From UMGS1002 sp045586785 (GTDB taxonomy: Bacteria; Bacillota; Clostridia; Oscillospirales; CAG-272): a stretch of 29,863 nt of DNA. Of the stretch, positions 23,993 to 29,863 are shown one piece after another (within the stretch, counting starts at the first letter, position 1; the number at the start of each line of letters is the position of its first letter). The translations under genes and the position numbers were made by a program. A model generated the notes under the pieces. The model was not told the DNA's origin. It worked only from the letters and a program-made list of their open reading frames with translations, and did not search any database. The DNA lies in contig JAZNBA010000020.1 in NCBI GenBank assembly GCA_045586785.1, positions 1 to 29,863 on the forward strand, written 5' to 3'.

Positions 23993-25153
23993 ATGTTGAA
24001 TTTTGGTCAGAAAATCAAAAAGCTGCGTACGGATGCAGGCTTGTCGCAAGCTATGCTGGCAGAACACATTGGGGTTTCGGTTCAATCTATATCTAATTGG
24101 GAATGTAACAACACCATGCCGGATATATCTCAAATCGTTCCACTTGCAAGTGTTCTCTGTGTTTCAACCGATTACTTGCTTGGCGTCGGATTAGATGAAA
24201 AAGCCGATCATGAAACGCTTATCCGCAACGTAAACACAATTTGGGCAAATTATTCAGTCAACACAAAGGAAAACAATGCAGATTTGTTGGTTGCCAATCT
24301 GTACAAAGAGTATCTGCGTAAGTATCCAACAGACTACGAAGTAAAGTATAAATGCGCGTTAGCATTATACGACTATCTATTGGTAGGTAAGGTTAGAGGA
24401 AAGTTTCAAATTGAAACGTATACCTATGAATCCGTATATGCTCAGTGCAAAACAATGCTGTCCTCGGTTTGTAACAACACTTTTTCAATAGAGCTTCAGA
24501 TACAGGCAAATCAGTTGATGATCGAGCTTATGCTCTTGAATGATAGCTTTGACGAGGCGCTGCATTTTGTTGATGTGCTACCGCAAATATGTGGCATAAA
24601 ATATGCGGCGCGTAGTAAGGTATTGTACGCTCAAAAAGCAATCAGCAATGCCCATCAGATGAAATTGGTTGCTGATAAAGAAAAATGCTTGGATTATTTG
24701 AAAGCATTGTATGAAAGCGTAAATTCCGGTGTATATGAGAAAGACCAATCCATTTCGATCTTGGAGCATGCAGAATGCATTGCAAAAGCGGCTGTATCTT
24801 TGTATTTGGATGTAACAACTCTTGATGTAAATTCTTATGAAAAAATGCCATATTGTTATTTGATTACGGCATATACCATGCAATGCAACACACATTTGTT
24901 GAACAACGATCATGACGCTGCGTATACGTCTTTGGACAAAGCAATACAAACTGCGTGTGAAATGTATGCGTGGGTTAAAGAAAAGACAAAAGATCACGAA
25001 ATATTGGCAGATTACAAATTCTTTACAGAGCGTACACCACATTGGGCATTTCGTTTTAGTGGCTTGTATTCAAGCGAAGAAAACGAATTTACAAAATCGG
25101 AGCAGTATAAAAACGCTGTCAAGGAAATAAAGAAAGCTCTTTGTGGCGCATAA
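23993..25153 (+). CDS. XRE-family regulator with a long helical-repeat C-terminal domain
   Basis: 386 residues from ATG 23993, preceded by GAAGGAAA at good spacing; ATG 23975 lies before that site. Residues 3-57 are a Cro/C1-type helix-turn-helix (IKKLRTDAGLSQAMLAEHIG, VSVQSISNWE). The remaining ~320 residues are helical and TPR-like, without membrane segments. The layout (HTH, then EYLRKYPTDYEVKYKCALALYDYLL) parallels the convergent gene at 25204-26274, which has RRDYPTDYWIMHYY at the same place, so the two are probably distant paralogues. No target operon adjoins it. It ends in a strong terminator. Confidence 0.9.
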   Translation: MLNFGQKIKKLRTDAGLSQAMLAEHIGVSVQSISNWECNNTMPDISQIVPLASVLCVSTDYLLGVGLDEKADHETLIRNVNTIWANYSVNTKENNADLLVANLYKEYLRKYPTDYEVKYKCALALYDYLLVGKVRGKFQIETYTYESVYAQCKTMLSSVCNNTFSIELQIQANQLMIELMLLNDSFDEALHFVDVLPQICGIKYAARSKVLYAQKAISNAHQMKLVADKEKCLDYLKALYESVNSGVYEKDQSISILEHAECIAKAAVSLYLDVTTLDVNSYEKMPYCYLITAYTMQCNTHLLNNDHDAAYTSLDKAIQTACEMYAWVKEKTKDHEILADYKFFTERTPHWAFRFSGLYSSEENEFTKSEQYKNAVKEIKKALCGA

Positions 25154-25170
25154 TCATACACAAATCAAAT

Positions 25171-25205
25171 ATCCCAACCTCAAAAGTGAGGTTGGGATGT
25201 TTTTT
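25171..25205 (+). terminator. Rho-independent terminator between convergent XRE genes
   Basis: ATCCCAACCTC (25171-25181) and GAGGTTGGGAT (25188-25198) pair over 11 bases, followed by GTTTTTT. It overlaps the 3' end of the opposite gene by two bases. Confidence 0.88.
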
Positions 25206-26274
25206 ATCTGTAGTTATTCAATACAGCCACGTAATTGCGATTGTTTAGAAGCTCCGCATGTCTTCCCTCCTTCGCACTCAAAAGGCTTTCTACAAGCCAT
25301 GAAAGAAACTCGTCAGCAGTAACGTTTACACGTTCAGGAAAATACGCTTGATGAACGGCTTGATCGCGCTCAACAGCCTCGGATATTCTTTGGGCGACGT
25401 AAAGATTCATATCAAGCAAGGCGATAATACTTTCTTCATCACCGCCTCTGAACGTGAAATCATTTCTCATTCTGTTCAAGAATGCTTCCGCAAGCCCGGC
25501 AAAAAATATGTCGTTTGTTTCGTCAAATGCATTTAACAATAGTTTCCCATATTTGATAGCTTTCGCTGCTTTTTCTTGTGGTGTAAGTGCGGGATCAAAG
25601 AAAATGACGCGTCCTAACTTATCGCCCGCGAATGCTACAAGCTCATACATGTTTTTGCTGACCCAATAGTAGTATTCTTTCGTGTCTTTTGCAAACAGCT
25701 GCTCGCTCTTTTGACCTGCGGTCAAATACCAATTTATAAATTTGGATTTGTATATCTCTAAAGCTTCATCTGTTTTTCCCTCCGCATGCAGTATCTTGGC
25801 ACGCATATTCCATGCATTGAGTCTTATCACCTCTTCGGTACAGCTGTCGAGTATTTTTTCGCAAATTGAAAGGAATTCATCCTTGTGTTTGATCAGAATT
25901 GTCGGATCATTGTCGGCATCCCCCGCGATATTCCACATGTAATAATGCATGATCCAATAATCCGTCGGATAGTCGCGCCGCGCTTTAATAATGATATCGC
26001 GACCTGTCTGATCATTACGATGCTTTCGGTACAGCGTGATGATCTTTTCTATCTCGGTCTGTACCTTTTCACGGTCATATCCCATCAGCTTATCAAGACT
26101 GACATCAAAGAAATAGGCAAGCGGCTGCAAGAGCGTGATATCCGGATAACTTTCCCCTCTTTCCCATTTGCTGACAGCAGCACAGGACACGCCCATAGCA
26201 ACTGAGAGCTGTTCTTGCGTGATGCTTTTGGCAATACGCAAATGCTTAATGTTTGCACCAATTGTAATTTCCAT
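25204..26274 (-). CDS. XRE-family regulator with a helical-repeat C-terminal domain
   Basis: 356 residues from ATG 26274, preceded by GGAGG; the ATG at 26286 overlaps that site and is rejected. Residues 3-57 form a Cro/C1 helix-turn-helix (IKHLRIAKSITQEQLSVAMG, VSCAAVSKWERGESYPDITL). The long C-terminal region is helical and TPR-like (KILHAEGKTDEALEIYKSKF looks like one repeat). It probably senses a peptide or other ligand. Convergent with a similarly built regulator and provided with its own good promoter. Confidence 0.92.
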   Translation of the reverse strand: MEITIGANIKHLRIAKSITQEQLSVAMGVSCAAVSKWERGESYPDITLLQPLAYFFDVSLDKLMGYDREKVQTEIEKIITLYRKHRNDQTGRDIIIKARRDYPTDYWIMHYYMWNIAGDADNDPTILIKHKDEFLSICEKILDSCTEEVIRLNAWNMRAKILHAEGKTDEALEIYKSKFINWYLTAGQKSEQLFAKDTKEYYYWVSKNMYELVAFAGDKLGRVIFFDPALTPQEKAAKAIKYGKLLLNAFDETNDIFFAGLAEAFLNRMRNDFTFRGGDEESIIALLDMNLYVAQRISEAVERDQAVHQAYFPERVNVTADEFLSWLVESLLSAKEGRHAELLNNRNYVAVLNNYR

Positions 26275-26320
26275 ATATGCCTCCATGGATAATAGTAAGC
26301 TGACGTCTGCTTCTGCATAT

Positions 26321-26349
26321 ATTATATCTCATAAATACCGAGGTGTAAA
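26321..26349 (-). promoter_or_regulatory. Promoter of the minus-strand XRE gene
   Basis: Minus strand TTTACA (26344-26349), 17 bases, TATAAT (26321-26326), about 47 bases before the start codon. Confidence 0.75.
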
Positions 26350-26412
26350 GGGATTGTTAGGAAATACAGATTGAACCGTGGGTTAAAATAATGAATTAGC
26401 GATAGTAGAACG

Positions 26413-26454
26413 AAAACAAGATCACCGCAGATTGCTCTGCGGTGATCTTGTTTT
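26413..26454. terminator. Strong bidirectional terminator
   Basis: A perfect 19-bp stem (26413-26431 with 26436-26454, containing GATCACCGCAG and its complement) with a TTGC loop. It is flanked by A4 and T5, and lies just after the stop of the GH2 gene. Confidence 0.9.
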
Positions 26455-26459
26455 TAGAA

Positions 26460-28805
26460 TCAAAATCCCTCGTATTCATCATAGAATCCGGCTTTGACCA
26501 TGCAGTCGCGGTACTGTTCCCACGACCAGCCGTCACCTATGGTGCAGGTAAAGTGGTTCTTTCCGCTTCCGACAGTGCTTTCCCATGTGATCAAGTAAAA
26601 GCCGAACTTTCGCTCTGCAACCTGTCCGATCCGTGCGCCGCCATTTGCGACGATGTCCAATTCACCGCAGGTTACGACTTCATCGGTGGTCAGATCGGTC
26701 ACAGTATAGCTTGCGTGCACATCGGATTGCGTGTCGTTTGCAGCAACCAGAGTCAGCTTTCCATCGACAGGCTCGTCAAACATCATGCAGAAAGGCGTTT
26801 GAGAGCGTTTGATATAGTGGTATGCCAGCTTTTTGCATCCGTACCAGTCCACTACTGCGTCAGATACTTGAGGCCAGCCGTCGGCAATATTCCACCAGAG
26901 GATACCGCTCATTCTCCATTTGTGAATGCGGAAGCGCTCAATGAAATACTTGACCGCCTCGGCTTGGGAAACCTGGCTCTGCCTTGCAAACTCGTCAAGT
27001 TGATTGGAAGGTGTACCGAACAACCGCTCAACCTGGCTGACCATCAGACGGTTACGGTAAGAATACGGATTTCCATCCACATAGGGCTCCATGCCGGCAG
27101 CGTGGATCAGCCAATCGGGATTGTCGCAGATCTCGTAGATGGATTGCTTCGGCAAACTCTCTTCGGGGATGAACTTCTTGATCGACTCCGGCGAGGGGCA
27201 GCCGTGATAACCGATCTCTGATGCGAAATGGCATTCGGAATTGCCGTAAAAGTCGCCCTTGAAATAGTCACGCGGACCCCAGAGATGATCCTCAGCGGGC
27301 ATGCCGTACTTATATACCATAGGATCCAGATAAGGGCTGCTGGGCAGGTACGGGCGCGTTGCGTCATGATTACGCAGCTCATGCAGAATGATGTCACGTG
27401 TAATGACGTTGTAATTAGGATCCAGCATGGCGGTAGGATCATCCTCCGTTCTGTGCTGTTCCCAATAAGGAACTACGAAAACATCACATTCATTGTCCCC
27501 TGCCCATAAAACCAGCGAGGGATGGTTGCGCTTCTCAATTGCAATGTGCTTAATCTCCTTTTTGACGAGCTTGCAAAGCCGCTCATCATCCGGATAATGA
27601 CCGCACGCAAAGCTGAAGTCCTGCCAGATCATAATGCCGTGCTCGTCGCAATAATCATATAATACATCGCTCGGATATACGTTACCACCCCAGCAGCGGA
27701 TCATATTGCAGCCCTGTTCGTCAGCCAACATGATGTTGCGTAAGGTGTAGTCGTCGTGTCTGGACGGAAACGCATCGCAAGGCACCCAGTTCGTACCCAT
27801 AGTGAATATGCGCTTGCCGTTGACGATGAAGCAAAAATCTCCGTCGTCACCCGAGCGGGAGGTGCGCTTGAGCTGTAGCGTACGGATACCGAAGCGATAC
27901 TTTACGCTATCGTATTCCACGCCGTCCTTGACAAGCTTGATCTCCATATCGTAGATATTCTGTTCGCCGTAATTCTTTGGCCACCACAGCTTGGGCGTCA
28001 AGAATCCGAATTCTATTTTGCAAGATGCGCAGAACGGTCTGTATTCGTGATGTATGATACTGTCACCGCACTCACCGTGCAGGATCACGCGGAAATCGGA
28101 AATAAAGTCCTCATCGGATTGAATGCGCAGCATGGTGCAAATATATGCGTCGTGCTCGTTTGCCCATCTTGTGTAAGTAAACGGGTCTACGATGCGATTA
28201 CGGGGCTTATAGACGATTTCTACGGGTTTCCAAAGACCGCCCGATACCAAACGAGGCATAATATCCCAACCAAACATGGAGCCTGCCTTGCGCAGCTGTA
28301 TTCCGTCATGGTTATATTTCAGCCCGAAGCACATAGCGGGCACTTCGAATTCTCTTGCGTAAATCGCAGAGGGCAAAATATGTACGAGCAGCGTATGTCT
28401 GCCGCTTTCCAATTGATTGACGTCAAACGTGTGTGCATGGAACATATTTTCCACAAATCCAAGCAGCTCACCGTCCAGATAGATCTCTGCCGCAGTATCT
28501 ACGCCGCCAAAGACCAGTTCAGTATCCATATTGGGTTTGCTTTGATACTCAAATTCTGTGAAATAATACAAGTGAAGGTTCTCCAAACGCTGGGTTTTAA
28601 CGGGATTTTGCCCCCAATATACGTCTTCGAGAATTCCCTCTCTCATAAAATCCAGCTCAAAGTTGCCAGGTACGCTTGCGCGAATGGCGGTAAAGCCGCC
28701 ATTCGCTATATCATTGGGTGTTTTGATGCAGATTCGCTCGCTTTTTACCTTGGCGTTTTCAATCCAGGTGAGTTTCCAGTGATCAATTTGAATACTTTGT
28801 CTCAT
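26460..28805 (-). CDS. Glycoside hydrolase family 2, beta-mannosidase-like
   Basis: About 781 residues. The start is one of two adjacent ATGs (28808, 28805); the second has the better distance to GGAGG. Order of domains: N-terminal jelly-roll sugar-binding domain (about 1-190, with YLDGELLGFVENMFHAHTFD), immunoglobulin-like domain (about 210-310), then a TIM barrel. The barrel carries the acid/base Glu in VLWAGDNECD, where WxGNNE is usual, and the nucleophile Glu in FASEIGYHG, where SEFG is usual. GTNWVPCDAFPSR and MIRCWGGNVYP are typical of beta-mannosidases. No signal peptide, so it should act on imported oligosaccharides. It lies 23 bases after polC on the same strand, an odd partner, and no sugar transporter is near. 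Confidence 0.93.
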   Translation of the reverse strand: MRQSIQIDHWKLTWIENAKVKSERICIKTPNDIANGGFTAIRASVPGNFELDFMREGILEDVYWGQNPVKTQRLENLHLYYFTEFEYQSKPNMDTELVFGGVDTAAEIYLDGELLGFVENMFHAHTFDVNQLESGRHTLLVHILPSAIYAREFEVPAMCFGLKYNHDGIQLRKAGSMFGWDIMPRLVSGGLWKPVEIVYKPRNRIVDPFTYTRWANEHDAYICTMLRIQSDEDFISDFRVILHGECGDSIIHHEYRPFCASCKIEFGFLTPKLWWPKNYGEQNIYDMEIKLVKDGVEYDSVKYRFGIRTLQLKRTSRSGDDGDFCFIVNGKRIFTMGTNWVPCDAFPSRHDDYTLRNIMLADEQGCNMIRCWGGNVYPSDVLYDYCDEHGIMIWQDFSFACGHYPDDERLCKLVKKEIKHIAIEKRNHPSLVLWAGDNECDVFVVPYWEQHRTEDDPTAMLDPNYNVITRDIILHELRNHDATRPYLPSSPYLDPMVYKYGMPAEDHLWGPRDYFKGDFYGNSECHFASEIGYHGCPSPESIKKFIPEESLPKQSIYEICDNPDWLIHAAGMEPYVDGNPYSYRNRLMVSQVERLFGTPSNQLDEFARQSQVSQAEAVKYFIERFRIHKWRMSGILWWNIADGWPQVSDAVVDWYGCKKLAYHYIKRSQTPFCMMFDEPVDGKLTLVAANDTQSDVHASYTVTDLTTDEVVTCGELDIVANGGARIGQVAERKFGFYLITWESTVGSGKNHFTCTIGDGWSWEQYRDCMVKAGFYDEYEGF

Positions 28806-28828
28806 CATTAACCTCCAATTGCAGAAAA

Positions 28829-29863
28829 TTAAAAGCTGAACGTCAGCTGGTCGGTTTCGTTAATGCCGTCCAAAACGCCGTTGCGTCTTAAAATGTCAAT
28901 GACTGCTTGCGAAAGCTTTGCGCGGATCTTGAGATCCTCGACCGAGAAGAACGGTTCTTCCTGTCTTGCGCGCACGATGTTCTCGGCGGCAGTTTCGCCA
29001 AGACCGCCCAGCGAGGAGAACGGCAGGCGGATCTTGCCGTTTTCAGGCAAAAACTCGCGCCAGTCGGATTTTTCCAGGTCTACGGGCAGAAATCTGATAC
29101 CGCGCGCAAACGCTTCATTAGCAAGCTGCAATACTGCAAGGCTGGCTTGCTCCTTGGGAGATGCATCCAAGCCTCTGCTTTCAATATCTTTGATATGTGC
29201 AACAAGTGCCTTTTTACCTTTCATGATCAGCTCGCCGTCAAATCCGTCGGGCTGTACGGTAAACATAGCGCAGTAAAATGCAAGCGGAATGTGTACCTTG
29301 TACCAGCCAAGACGGATAGCGGACATATCGTATGCAGCTGCGTGTGCCTTGGGGAACATATATTTGATACGCTTACAAGACCAGATATACCACTCAGGCA
29401 CCCCTGCTTCAAGCATTTCTTGTTCGTATTCGGGGGTCAAGCCCTTCCCTTTTCGTACCATCTCCATGATCTTGAAGGCATGGTCCTTTTGCACGCCGTA
29501 ATCGATAAGTGCCAACATGATAGAGTCACGTGTACCGATAACCTCTGAAATGGTGCACGTGCCGTTTTTTATCAGCTCCTGGGCGTTGTTTGTCCAAACG
29601 TCCGTGCCGTGTGAAAGACCCGAGATCTGCAACAGGTCAGAGAAGGTCTGTGGTTTACACTCTTGCAGCATTTTGATAACGAACTTGGTACCAAGCTCGG
29701 GCAGACCGAGCGTCCCGAGTGGACAGTTGATATCCTCGGGCGTGATGCCGAGCGGTTTGGTAGACAAGAACAGCTCATAAATCGAGCGGTCATTCATGGG
29801 GACGTCAAGTACGCTGGTATCCGAATACTTTTCAAGATACTTGTACTTGGTCGGCATATCGTG
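28829..29863 (-). CDS. polC: DNA polymerase III PolC, C-terminal part, cut by window edge
   Basis: The frame is open to the right edge; HDMPTKYKYLEKYSD at its start is the PolC active-site region and not a true N terminus. About 344 C-terminal residues of a protein usually near 1450 are visible. Typical segments are LGLPELGTKFV, LLQISGLSHGTDVW, MEMVRKGKGL, YIWSCKRIKYMFPKAHAAAY, and RIRFLPVDLEKS-like text. The C-terminal helix-hairpin-helix lies around LPFSSLGGLGETAAENIV. PolC is the replicative polymerase of low-GC Gram-positives. It ends NETDQLTFSF, resembling the clamp-binding end (QLSLF) of the family. Confidence 0.96.
   Translation of the reverse strand, partial: HDMPTKYKYLEKYSDTSVLDVPMNDRSIYELFLSTKPLGITPEDINCPLGTLGLPELGTKFVIKMLQECKPQTFSDLLQISGLSHGTDVWTNNAQELIKNGTCTISEVIGTRDSIMLALIDYGVQKDHAFKIMEMVRKGKGLTPEYEQEMLEAGVPEWYIWSCKRIKYMFPKAHAAAYDMSAIRLGWYKVHIPLAFYCAMFTVQPDGFDGELIMKGKKALVAHIKDIESRGLDASPKEQASLAVLQLANEAFARGIRFLPVDLEKSDWREFLPENGKIRLPFSSLGGLGETAAENIVRARQEEPFFSVEDLKIRAKLSQAVIDILRRNGVLDGINETDQLTFSF

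Noticed and set aside
28047..28811. 254-codon plus-strand open frame opposite the GH2 gene
   Set aside because: It is antisense to a certain gene and has no recognisable protein features.

Overview
The window looks like a chromosomal segment of an endospore-forming Clostridia (Firmicutes), probably an uncultured gut-type lineage. Supporting signs are PolC-type DNA polymerase III, a tig-clpP-clpX operon, SpoIIID, a PdaA-type spore-cortex deacetylase, strong GGAGG Shine-Dalgarno sites, TTGACA-N17-TATAAT promoters and a Gram-positive-type ArgR/AhrC box before argG. The sequence is AT-leaning. No rRNA, tRNA, CRISPR array or prophage was recognised. The only mobile-element trace is the 5' end of a RAYT/IS200-like transposase at the left edge.

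Layout: 1-196 (-) is the RAYT fragment. 417-1247 (+) is a cysteine-rich unknown protein, ending at a bidirectional terminator shared with an AraC-type regulator (1292-2131, -). 2273-5573 (-) is tig-clpP-clpX, reading from right to left behind a consensus promoter. Next come a metallophosphoesterase (-) and a divergent DUF1540 mini-protein (+). 6725-13026 (-) is a compact six-gene operon in transcription order: an ApgM-type phosphomutase/putative homoserine kinase fused in frame to signal peptidase I, then rbgA (ylqF), rnhB, yraN, an M19 dipeptidase and thrC.

13212-14682 (+) holds an unknown membrane-anchored protein and a HAD phosphatase. After that come a small flavodoxin-like protein (-), spoIIID (-), a SpoU/TrmH-type RNA methylase (+) and a DUF624 membrane protein (+). 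An unidentified inverted-repeat-bounded element of about 150 bp lies at 17652-17803. Two overlapping polysaccharide deacetylases (-) follow, then argG and argH (+), a VTC-domain protein with a DUF4956 membrane protein (+), two convergent XRE-type regulators of similar build, a GH2 beta-mannosidase-like enzyme (-), and the C-terminal part of PolC (-) running off the right edge.

Most noteworthy: (1) the single reading frame joining a cytosolic phosphomutase-fold enzyme to signal peptidase I. It sits where lepB belongs in the conserved lepB-rbgA-rnhB-yraN order, and thrC ends the same operon, so the first and last genes may both serve threonine synthesis. (2) An in-frame TAA just upstream of the conserved FPGHM motif of RbgA, which apparently cuts off the normal start. 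(3) The unidentified element at 17652-17803.
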